Positions 27,467 through 35,483 of a stretch of DNA of 64,000 nt are shown one piece after another. Made by a program: the position numbers and the translations under genes. The stretch comes from UBA1924 sp963976625 (GTDB taxonomy: Bacteria; Planctomycetota; Phycisphaerae; Phycisphaerales; UBA1924): contig CAXBLA010000003.1 of NCBI GenBank assembly GCA_963976625.1, positions 109,581 to 173,580 of the forward strand, in the 5' to 3' direction. Each line of letters opens with the position of its first letter. Position 1 is the first letter of the stretch. Under the pieces are notes generated by a model. It ran no database searches, was not told where the DNA came from, and worked only from the letters and a program-made list of their open reading frames with translations.

Positions 27467-28987
27467 TCAGCCTTGGTTGGGCTGCTGGTTGTTGGCTTCG
27501 GCTTGCTCGTTGTCTTCGATGTTTTCGGTGGAATCTTCATCGTAAACGGGTGGCTGGTAGTGTACGGATGATATGCCGGAGAGTTGGGAGACTGTGATGG
27601 AGGGGGTTGGTGCGAGGGGTGAGGGCATGGTGACGACGATGAGGTTGGATTCGTTGGGGGTGACTTGGACGGAGCCGAGGTTGCGTCCGCCTTCGGATGT
27701 GAGGTGGAGGAGGCCGTCGGCTGGGGTGGATAGGCGGACGAGTTGGACTTCTTTGGGGAGGGTGCGCCAGGTGCGAAGGTCGGCGGAGGTGGATGCGGCT
27801 TGGTACGCGATGCCGACGACCTGACCCCAGATGCCTGCGCCTTCTTTGAGGGCGTAGGTGGCGGCGGCTTTGGCGACGGTGCTTGCGATTTCTTGGGTGA
27901 TGATTGTTGGGAGCCGGGTTTTGAACTCGCTGGCGATGATGTTTTCTACGCTGACGATGGGGAGCGAGCGGGCGGTTGAGCCGTCGGATGTTTGGACATC
28001 GAGGTATGGGAGGTAGTTGGGTTCGCGTTCGAGCCTTGGGAAGGCGGCGGAGACATAGTTGACGCCGCCGATGGGGATGGGGATGTCGAGTCGGAACTCG
28101 GTGAGGCGGGGCGCGGTGCCGGTCATGAAGTAGACCCAGGTGGCGGGCTCGGTGGCGTGGCGCATGAAGCCTTCGAGGGCGTTGAGGTCTGGCTCGATGG
28201 CGGGGAGTGCGCTTTGGTTGGTCGAGGCGGCCATGCGGAGGTCGAAGCGGGCGTTGGAGTAGTCGCCGTCGTCTGCGGCGGTGGCGAGGAGGAAGATGCC
28301 TCGGAGGTGGCTGGTGAAGGGGTTTTGGAAGTCGGCGTAGGCGGTCATGTCGTCGAGTTCGGTGTAGTAGGAGGAGAGGTAGCTTGGGACGCCTTGGCTT
28401 GTGCCTTCGAGGTTGTTCTCGGCGGCGGCTTTGTCGGCTTCTTTTTGGGCTTTTTCGATCTCTTTGGCGTAGCGGCGGACGGCGTCTTGTTGCCAGTCGG
28501 CGGCGCGGTTGAGTTCGATGCGTGCGGCGTCGAGATCGCCGACCTGGATGTAGTTGAGGGCGTTGAGTGTGTTAAGGAGGATGCGTTCGCCGGGGGTGGC
28601 TTTGTAGATAGATTGGGCCTGGTTGACGGCGGTGGTCGCGATGCCTTCGGTGATGGTGTTCTCGGCCTTGGTGTCGAGGTAGGGGCGGATTTCTTCGAAG
28701 ATTGCGTCGTAGTAGGCGATGCTGTCGTCGATATTGTGTGCGGCTTGGGCGGTGCGACCGGCTTCGAGGTAGTAGGCGATGCGGTCTTTTTGTTTTTCGG
28801 CTTTTTTGTTGGCGCCGTCTTTGCTGATCTCGGCGGCGGTGATGTAGTCGCCGCCGGCGTAGGCGTGCATGATCTTTTTGGTGTGGTCGCGGTAGCCGGA
28901 CTGGCAGCCTTGGAGGGCGAAGGCGGCGAGGATGAGGACGGGCAGGATGGCTGCCCGCTTGACTTTGTTGATGTTGTTTGTGTGCAT
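27467..28987 (-). CDS. COG3014-like TPR lipoprotein
   Basis: About 506 residues. Lipobox ALQGCQSGY near residue 28. Helical repeats with TPR character lie at about 35-190 (YYLEAGRTAQAAHNIDDSIAYYD, NTLNALNYIQVGDLDAARIEL). A beta-rich second half includes GAGIWGQVVGIAYQAAS and WRTLPKEVQLVRL. The acidic C-terminal tail (about 30 residues) is Glu/Asn-rich. The overall plan matches COG3014 lipoproteins that are often encoded beside LpoB and CsgG-like proteins. The gene lies 18 bp upstream of the YcfL-like gene and 48 bp downstream of the CsgG/PEGA gene. Role unknown; TPRs suggest a protein-protein scaffold in the envelope. Confidence 0.78.
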   Translation of the reverse strand: MHTNNINKVKRAAILPVLILAAFALQGCQSGYRDHTKKIMHAYAGGDYITAAEISKDGANKKAEKQKDRIAYYLEAGRTAQAAHNIDDSIAYYDAIFEEIRPYLDTKAENTITEGIATTAVNQAQSIYKATPGERILLNTLNALNYIQVGDLDAARIELNRAADWQQDAVRRYAKEIEKAQKEADKAAAENNLEGTSQGVPSYLSSYYTELDDMTAYADFQNPFTSHLRGIFLLATAADDGDYSNARFDLRMAASTNQSALPAIEPDLNALEGFMRHATEPATWVYFMTGTAPRLTEFRLDIPIPIGGVNYVSAAFPRLEREPNYLPYLDVQTSDGSTARSLPIVSVENIIASEFKTRLPTIITQEIASTVAKAAATYALKEGAGIWGQVVGIAYQAASTSADLRTWRTLPKEVQLVRLSTPADGLLHLTSEGGRNLGSVQVTPNESNLIVVTMPSPLAPTPSITVSQLSGISSVHYQPPVYDEDSTENIEDNEQAEANNQQPNQG

Positions 28988-29035
28988 GGTGGTCCCCTTG
29001 AGCGTGCGTTTGATTTCGTTGATTGTCGGTTGTGC

Positions 29036-31234
29036 TTAGTCTGATTCGTTTTCGATCTGGCGCATTTCGTGGATGTTGTCTTTTACATTGAGGATCGAGC
29101 CCCAGAAGTCGTTGGTGTTGGTGCCGATGGAGCGGACATTGGAGGTGTCGAGGTTGACTTTAGAGTTTCGGAGGAACTGCCCGAAGGCCATGGCGTGTTC
29201 GAGGTCGGCGTCGCGGAGCATGGCGCCGTCTTTGAGGGATTCGAAGAAGGCGGCTTGTTCTCGCCACTGGGCGCGGCCTTGGACGGAGAGCCCAACGGCG
29301 AGGTTGAGGTCCATGCCGTCGCGGACGACCATGAAGCGGTCGATGGGGTCGATCATGGGTCGTTCGATGCGGATGCGGTGCGGGCCGGCGGTGGTTTGGA
29401 TGGGTCCGGGGGCGGTGCCGGCGAGCATGCCGTCGATGAGGACATTGCATTCGGTGGCTTCGAGGTCGTGGTTGTTTTTGGTGACGATGTATTCGCCTTG
29501 GTCGTTTTTACGGATCTCGGGGATGCTCAGGTCGGCGAGGGTGATCTGGATGTTGATGGTCGCGAGGTTGTCTTCGGCTTTGGTGATGCGGGCTTTGGCG
29601 CGGGTCATCTTTGAGCGGATGCTTTGGCCGACTTGCATGGCGCTGTCGCGGAGCATGGGGTCGATGTTGAAGGTGCGGGTGAGGGTGGCGGTCTGGCGGA
29701 GTGCGTGGTGGGCTTGCTCGAGGCCCGAGGCGATGCTTGAGCCCGAGCCGCCGTCGACGACGTTCCAGGCGACATCGAGGGTGTAGAAGGAGTTGTCGTA
29801 GTTGCCGCGTTGTGGGTCGCGGATGGAGCGTTTGTCTTCGACGAGGGAGGTGATGGTGGCGATGACGAGGCCGTCGGCGCCGAGGTTTTGTGCGATGGCG
29901 GCTGCGGAGGAGTGATCTGAGAGGAGTCGCTGGGCGATGGTGTTCATCTGGTCGTTGGTGCCGTCGTTTGTGCCTTCGCTGGCGAGGGTGCTCGCGGCGT
30001 TGAGGACCTCGGCGCGGTTGATGACTTGGATCTGGTGGTCGGTGAGCCAGGAGGTGATGTAGTTTTCGAGGACGAGGGCTTTGGAATCGGGGACATCGGG
30101 GGCGACATCGCGGATGAAGAGGGCGAGCTTGACGGGGTGGGTGTTTTCGTGGTCGTGGGTTGCTGGTTGATGGATTGGCTGGTGGGTGGTGTGTTCAACG
30201 GGGTGGTCGTGTGTGATCCGGCTTGGCTCTTGGACCGGTTGGCGGGATGGGGATCTCACCCCGGGTTCGCTCCTTGTGCTCTTTGTGGACGAGCCGGTGG
30301 CTTTGGCGTCGGGGTCTACATCTCTTGGGAGGCCATCGGGGGCGAGGCGCATGATGGAGCCGCGGTCGATGCCGAAGTCTTGGATGGCTTGTGCTTTGGA
30401 GAACTTGGGCTGGACGGACGTGATGCGTGCCCAGCCGAGGGGGATTTCTTCGGCTCCGTAGGATTCGCCGGTGTCGGGGTCGAACATTTCTTCGCCGGGG
30501 TAGAAGACCTGCCAGATTTGGCCCTTCTCGACGCCGGTGCCGATGCCGCGGTTGAAGGTGATGTTGCCCATGGTGTAGCCGATGACTTTGGCGGGGACGA
30601 GGGCGTCGAGGATGATGCGGGATGTTTTGGTGGCGATGTCTTTGGTGACTTGACCGATGAGTGCGTTGGTGACGCGGCCGTTCTCTGTTGCTCCGGCCAT
30701 GATCTCGTTGGTGGTGGATTCTTCGATGGTGACCGAGGCGGACTCGAGCATGACGGCGGTCGTGGTGTCGAAGATCTGGAGGGTGGCTTGGATCTGGATG
30801 GTTCGGCGTTCGGCCTTGGAGGTGCCGAAGCCGCCTTTGAAGCTGGCGGTGGTGGTGATGTCTTGGTAGTTGTCGACGGTGAGGGTGGCGACGAACTGGG
30901 CGCCGGCCATCTGGAAGGCGCGGGCGGTCTGGGGGTCGGATGGGTTGACATCGCCCGAGTCGGCGATGCCCTGCTCGCGGAGGATGGTCCTGTATTTGGA
31001 CCTGGCGACGATGTCGAATCGGCTGGTCTGGTTGATCATGTTGGCGAGCTGGGTGTCGGACCCTTGGAGGATCTGCTCGAGCACGCTGTGCTGGGACTGG
31101 GCTTTGGCCTGGCTTACGACGGCGTCGGTGGCGACGAGGTCCTGGATGGCGAGGCGGGGTTTGTCGGCGAGGGCCGATGTGGCGCTAAGCACCATGCAGA
31201 GGATGGCGGCTGCGAGGATTCGTAACTGGTTCAT
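29036..31234 (-). CDS. CsgG-domain / PEGA-domain secreted protein
   Basis: About 732 residues. Signal peptide MNQLRILAAAILCMVLSATSALA without a lipobox. A CsgG-like domain covers about 25-215 (LAIQDLVATDAVV, SRFDIVARSKYRTILREQG, GAQFVATLTVDNYQD). After a beta section comes a His-rich linker (about 340-366; THDHPVEHTTHQP). A second CsgG-like half lies at about 370-570 (NLGADGLVIATITS), and a PEGA domain (CNVLIDGMLAGTAPGP) near 610-640 precedes a helical end. The frame is open to 31405, but ATG 31234 has AGGAG and begins the signal peptide. First gene of the LpoB operon, downstream of a good promoter. CsgG itself forms an outer-membrane pore; this relative lacks the lipid anchor, so a pore is not assured. 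Confidence 0.82.
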   Translation of the reverse strand: MNQLRILAAAILCMVLSATSALADKPRLAIQDLVATDAVVSQAKAQSQHSVLEQILQGSDTQLANMINQTSRFDIVARSKYRTILREQGIADSGDVNPSDPQTARAFQMAGAQFVATLTVDNYQDITTTASFKGGFGTSKAERRTIQIQATLQIFDTTTAVMLESASVTIEESTTNEIMAGATENGRVTNALIGQVTKDIATKTSRIILDALVPAKVIGYTMGNITFNRGIGTGVEKGQIWQVFYPGEEMFDPDTGESYGAEEIPLGWARITSVQPKFSKAQAIQDFGIDRGSIMRLAPDGLPRDVDPDAKATGSSTKSTRSEPGVRSPSRQPVQEPSRITHDHPVEHTTHQPIHQPATHDHENTHPVKLALFIRDVAPDVPDSKALVLENYITSWLTDHQIQVINRAEVLNAASTLASEGTNDGTNDQMNTIAQRLLSDHSSAAAIAQNLGADGLVIATITSLVEDKRSIRDPQRGNYDNSFYTLDVAWNVVDGGSGSSIASGLEQAHHALRQTATLTRTFNIDPMLRDSAMQVGQSIRSKMTRAKARITKAEDNLATINIQITLADLSIPEIRKNDQGEYIVTKNNHDLEATECNVLIDGMLAGTAPGPIQTTAGPHRIRIERPMIDPIDRFMVVRDGMDLNLAVGLSVQGRAQWREQAAFFESLKDGAMLRDADLEHAMAFGQFLRNSKVNLDTSNVRSIGTNTNDFWGSILNVKDNIHEMRQIENESD

Positions 31235-31333
31235 TCCCGTCTCCTGAAAAAGCTGCGCAGAGGACGGGGTCTGGTTCTTACTGATCACCGCCCCCCGGCT
31301 CTGGGACAGCGAGGGTCCCTGATCGTGTCTATC

Positions 31334-31362
31334 AATATAGTATAGTTTCGCGCGGGATGCAA
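31334..31362 (-). promoter_or_regulatory. Sigma70-type promoter of the CsgG-LpoB operon
   Basis: On the minus strand TTGCAT (31362-31357) and TATATT (31339-31334) are spaced by 17 bases. This implies transcription starting about 93 bases before the ATG at 31234. The flanks are AT-rich relative to surroundings. Confidence 0.5.
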
Positions 31363-31439
31363 CATGCGCGTGGGGGTAGCTAAGGATGTGAGAATATCCG
31401 CACATTTATCTTGAGCACGATTCGTGTTGTTCGGGATGT

Positions 31440-33662
31440 TTAGGGCTCGAAGCCTTCGGGGAACCAGGCTGGGAGTTCTTTGAGTTCTTCTTCGACTGCT
31501 TTGGAGATGGGTACACCCCAGGCGGTGAAGTATGGGTACAGGTTGTGCCCCACTGCTTTGCTCATGCGGAGGACGAACTGGTCTCGTTTTTCTTGGTCGT
31601 TCTTGGGTTGCTCGTGGGGCTTGAGGTCGTCGTAGGCACGGAAGGTCTGGCGGAAGGCGTCCCAGCCGAACTGGTGCCAGAGCAGGGCGTAGGTTTGGAG
31701 GGCGAGGAAAGGGTCGGACTTCCATTGGTCGTAGGGTGCGTCGGCCTCGTGGTGCTTGATCATGGTAGCGAGGGCGTGGGCGGGGGCTGTTCTTGTGCCT
31801 TCGAAGTCGAGTGGGTAGTTGTTGACGGTGTTGAGGGCGAGGACGGTGAAGATGTTGACGGTGACTTCGCCGGTGCCATCGAAGGTCCACATTGGGTTCT
31901 GGTGGCTGTGGCCCATCTCGTGGTAGTGGCCCCAGAGTTCGTTGGGGCCTTGGTTGTCGAAGTTCTCGAGGTTGACCATGGAATGGGCGGCGGTGGTCGG
32001 GATGACGATGGGCGCATCGCTCGGGCAGTACATGTAGCCCCAGGAGAGTTTCTTCTCGGCGACATAGCGGTACTGGCGGTCTGGCCAGTGGCGCGGTGAG
32101 CGGGGCTCGAGGTCTTGCATGGCTTGGTGGACGCGGTCCCAGTGCTGCATGACGAGGTCTGGGCGGTCGAGGTTGCGGATGTCATTGGCGGGGATCGTGA
32201 GGACGAGTTCGTCGGATTCGAGCTCGGCCCAGGGGGCTTGGAGGGTGCGGAGTCGTTGGTTCCACTCTGCGAGATCGGTGTGATCGAGGCGGAAACGGGG
32301 CATTTCGATGACGCCGGAGATTTCGAGGGTGATGGTTTGGTCGGGGGTCAGGGTTGTTGGGAGGTCAATGTAGAGGGGGCCGCCGATTGGGGAGGCGATT
32401 TGGGTTTGGGGGGTGGTCATGGGCACGCGGATGTGGGCGCGGGGCATGCGGTGGCGGTCGTCGAAGTCTTGGGGATCGAGCCAGGCGCCGATCTGGGCGG
32501 TGAGGCCTTCGACTGGTTCGGACAGGACGGGTTCTGACAGGACGCGGATGGTGACGGTTTCGCCTGGGGCGGCGTAGAGGGCGGTGGATCGCCAGCCGGG
32601 GATGGATGTGGAGAGTGTGCGTGTTTGGGTCAGGCGGGGCGCGGAGTCGGGGACTGCACCGGGGAATGCGGCGGCGCTGGGGTGGGCGATCGCTGAGGAT
32701 GGGTCGATTGCGGCTCGTCGGGATTCGAGGTCGAGCAAAGCACTGGCGAGGGGTTGCTCGGTGAGCTTGAGGGGATTATTGGCCATGGACTCGTAGGCTT
32801 GGGTGAGTTGGTCGGTGTTGTTGGCGCGGAGTTGGTCGGCGGTTTGGATGAGGGTGCTGTCGAGGGGGACGATGGCGAGGGCGGTGCGGACGATGCGGGC
32901 GGCGAGGACGCGGTTGGGAGCCTGGTCGTCGGTGAGGATGCGGATGGCTTGCTCGGCGTTGGCGAGGGGGTTTACTGAGGGGTCGAGGGGGTAGAGGCCT
33001 TCGTTGTTTGGGGAGAGGGCGCGGTCGGTGTACATGATGCCGTGGGCGAGGAGGAGTTTGTTGGCGGCGAGGTCCTCGACATCGGCAGCGTGCCCGAGTT
33101 GGAGTTGGCCCCAGGCGGTTTCGACGGAGAGGAGTGCGCCGCCTGATTCGAGCCATGCCCGGAGGTCTTCGAGCCTGCCTGCGCGGGCGAAGGATTGGGG
33201 GGAGCCGACGATGAGGTCGATGCTTGAGAGGACGAGGTTGTCGGGGGCGCCGCCGACGATGGAGAGGTCGATGCCATTTTCGATGAGCGGGTCTTGGAAT
33301 GCCTTGGGGATGCCCCAGGCACGCTGGGGTTTGTTGTCGGCGAGCCAGAGGAGTTCGTCGAGGACGAACTGGTGGGTGTTGGCGCGGGTATCGCTGAGGA
33401 AGCCGCCGTGGCCGATGACGGAGACTCGGCCTTTGCCTGGGAGGGCACGGGCGCCGAGGACAGTGCCATCTGCTAGGACGGCGGTTGCTTGTGCGTCGTC
33501 GAAGACGACGAGTGATGCGGGGTTGCCGGTGGTGGCGATGGCGACGGTGTCGGGGGGTGTGCCGGCGTTGTCATCGGGGGATGCGCAGGCATCGGATGCG
33601 ATGGCCATCGTGAGGAACGACAAGATCACGAGAACGGTTGTGTGGAGCAGCGCGGTCTTCAT
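31440..33662 (-). CDS. M60-like (enhancin-type) zinc metallopeptidase, secreted
   Basis: About 740 residues. A hydrophobic signal peptide ends near residue 28. The first half has a ThuA/glutamine-amidotransferase-like fold (VSVIGHGGFLSD, LIVGSPQSFAR). The second half is the M60-like domain: beta-rich YIDLPTTL...ITLEISGVIEMPRF, then the zinc motif HEMGH at 581-585 within GHYHEMGHSHQNP, with WTFDGTGEVTVNIF after it supplying the third ligand. M60-like peptidases cleave mucin-type or other glycoproteins. It is monocistronic in appearance; the 205-bp gap to the CsgG gene holds that gene's promoter. Likely function: degradation of extracellular glycoprotein. Confidence 0.85.
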   Translation of the reverse strand: MKTALLHTTVLVILSFLTMAIASDACASPDDNAGTPPDTVAIATTGNPASLVVFDDAQATAVLADGTVLGARALPGKGRVSVIGHGGFLSDTRANTHQFVLDELLWLADNKPQRAWGIPKAFQDPLIENGIDLSIVGGAPDNLVLSSIDLIVGSPQSFARAGRLEDLRAWLESGGALLSVETAWGQLQLGHAADVEDLAANKLLLAHGIMYTDRALSPNNEGLYPLDPSVNPLANAEQAIRILTDDQAPNRVLAARIVRTALAIVPLDSTLIQTADQLRANNTDQLTQAYESMANNPLKLTEQPLASALLDLESRRAAIDPSSAIAHPSAAAFPGAVPDSAPRLTQTRTLSTSIPGWRSTALYAAPGETVTIRVLSEPVLSEPVEGLTAQIGAWLDPQDFDDRHRMPRAHIRVPMTTPQTQIASPIGGPLYIDLPTTLTPDQTITLEISGVIEMPRFRLDHTDLAEWNQRLRTLQAPWAELESDELVLTIPANDIRNLDRPDLVMQHWDRVHQAMQDLEPRSPRHWPDRQYRYVAEKKLSWGYMYCPSDAPIVIPTTAAHSMVNLENFDNQGPNELWGHYHEMGHSHQNPMWTFDGTGEVTVNIFTVLALNTVNNYPLDFEGTRTAPAHALATMIKHHEADAPYDQWKSDPFLALQTYALLWHQFGWDAFRQTFRAYDDLKPHEQPKNDQEKRDQFVLRMSKAVGHNLYPYFTAWGVPISKAVEEELKELPAWFPEGFEP

Positions 33663-33887
33663 AGCAGGGAGTATACGCAGACCCTACCTCTGTGCACAGG
33701 TCATCACTTATTCATGGTGCGGCCTGCATTCAAAGCGGGTTTGCCTTGGTCGTGACTTGTTGTGCCTGATCGTGTCATGTGGTAGTTGCTGCGGTCCAAA
33801 GTGTGTACAACGGTGCTGCTGATCAACATATCTGCATGCTTGTCAAGTCCTCTTTACAGATTGGGGTTCTGGTGGCGGGATCTGTTA

Positions 33888-35291
33888 TTACAGGGGTGAC
33901 TCTTGCTGTGCAGTGGACGGTTTGGCCTTCAGTAGGATCATGAATCCGACCAGGCCTGCGATGACTGATGCGCCGAGGACACCGAGTTTGGCGGCGTCGA
34001 GGTCTGCAGCGTTTTTGAAGGCGAGGTTGGCAATGAAGAGAGCCATCGTGAAACCGATCGCTGAGAGCCATGCGGCGCCGAAGACATGTCGCCAGGTTGC
34101 GCCTTCGGGGAGCATGCCGATACCGAGTTTTTGTGCGATCCACGCGAAGCCGAAGACGCCGAGGGGTTTGCCGATCAGGAGGCCGAGGACCACGCCCCAC
34201 ATTGCTTTGCTGGACCAGACTGACTCGACGGTCTCCTGGGCGGCGGTGTCTTCCCCGCTGGCCCCCATCGGCACGCCCGCGTTGGCGAGGGCGAAGACTG
34301 GGAGGATCGCGAAGGCCACCCACGGGATGAGAATATGCTCGAGGCGGCGGACCGGTGTTTCGATTTTGTGGCCGGCGTCCTCGATGGCGAGGATCGCGGA
34401 CTGTTGGGTGCTGGTGGTCCAGGATTTCGAGTCGGAGGTTTTATCTTGATCGAAGCGGTCGACCATGGATCGCACGAATGAGCTGTAGCGGCTCTGGTTC
34501 ACGCGTGTGCGTGCGGGGATTGTCAATGCGACGAGCACGCCGGCGATGGTTGCGTGGACGCCACTCTTGAGGACGAGGTACCACACGACTGCGCCCAGCA
34601 AGAGGTAGACCACAATCTTGCGTACGCCCATCAGGTTGAGGCCCATCATGAGGGCAAGAACCAGCCCGGCTTTGAGCAAGTAGTCGAACCCGATAGATTC
34701 GGTGTAGAAGACCGCGATGACCATGAGTGCGCCGAGGTCGTCGACGATTGCCAGCGAGGTCAGGAAGATGCGTACGGAGATGGGGATGCGTGAGCCGAAC
34801 AAGGCGAGCACGCCGAGGGCAAAGGCGATGTCGGTGGCCATGGGCACGCCCCAGCCGCTGATTGATGGGGAGCCACTGTTGACGATCGCGTAGATGGTCG
34901 CGGGGACGACCATGCCCCCGAGGGCTGCGGCGATTGGGAGGGCGGCTTTCTTGGGGCTGCGGAGCTCGCCGACGAGTACTTCTCGCTTGATCTCGAGCCC
35001 GACGAGCAGGAAGAAGAAGGCCATGAGCAGATCATTGATCCAGAGGATGAAGGCCTTTTCGAGCCCCCACTCTCCGAATCCGACGCGGACCTTGGTGTTG
35101 TAGAAGAGGTCGTTGTATGACGATGCGTAGCCCGAGTTTGCCCAGATGAGCGCCCCCAGTGCGCTGAGGATCAGCAGGATGCCGCCGGAGGCTTCAAGCT
35201 TCATGAAGCGTTGGAAGGGACCGAGCAGACGGTCGGCGGCGGTACGGTTGAGGTCTTGATCTGATTTCGGGATGTTGAGTGGTCCGGCCAT
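33888..35291 (-). CDS. nhaA: Na+/H+ antiporter NhaA
   Basis: About 467 residues with the NhaA helix pattern. Key elements: FFFLLVGLEIKREVL (about 92-106), ATDIAFALG with Asp154 and the ion-binding pair Asp184-Asp185 in AIVDDLGAL. These correspond to Asp133 and Asp163/164 of E. coli NhaA. A hydrophilic loop of about 60 residues (270-330) separates the two halves, accounting for the length above the usual 390. The C-terminus is Lys/Gln-rich. Exchanges cytoplasmic Na+ for periplasmic H+, which fits a marine or salty habitat. An inverted repeat lies 38 bases upstream of the start. Confidence 0.95.
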   Translation of the reverse strand: MAGPLNIPKSDQDLNRTAADRLLGPFQRFMKLEASGGILLILSALGALIWANSGYASSYNDLFYNTKVRVGFGEWGLEKAFILWINDLLMAFFFLLVGLEIKREVLVGELRSPKKAALPIAAALGGMVVPATIYAIVNSGSPSISGWGVPMATDIAFALGVLALFGSRIPISVRIFLTSLAIVDDLGALMVIAVFYTESIGFDYLLKAGLVLALMMGLNLMGVRKIVVYLLLGAVVWYLVLKSGVHATIAGVLVALTIPARTRVNQSRYSSFVRSMVDRFDQDKTSDSKSWTTSTQQSAILAIEDAGHKIETPVRRLEHILIPWVAFAILPVFALANAGVPMGASGEDTAAQETVESVWSSKAMWGVVLGLLIGKPLGVFGFAWIAQKLGIGMLPEGATWRHVFGAAWLSAIGFTMALFIANLAFKNAADLDAAKLGVLGASVIAGLVGFMILLKAKPSTAQQESPL

Positions 35292-35328
35292 GCGCGATGG
35301 TTACCAGCGGATTGGCTTGTGACCACTG

Positions 35329-35363
35329 CGCCATGTCGTAAATCGTACAAACCCGACATGGCG
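35329..35363. promoter_or_regulatory. 10-bp inverted repeat upstream of nhaA
   Basis: CGCCATGTCG (35329-35338) and CGACATGGCG (35354-35363) are perfect inverted copies separated by 15 bases. They lie between the nhaA start (35291) and the end of the repeat-protein gene. The spacing suits a regulator-binding dyad or a leader hairpin on the nhaA transcript. Confidence 0.4.
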
Positions 35364-35483
35364 AAAATTGCGTAACTTATTATACAGGCACCGTAAAACC
35401 GGGGAGTTCGCCATAATTTGCCAGGAATGGTTTGAGAAGTGTCCCATCTGGGCTGCAAGATATCCGACGCTGGGACTGCTCGA

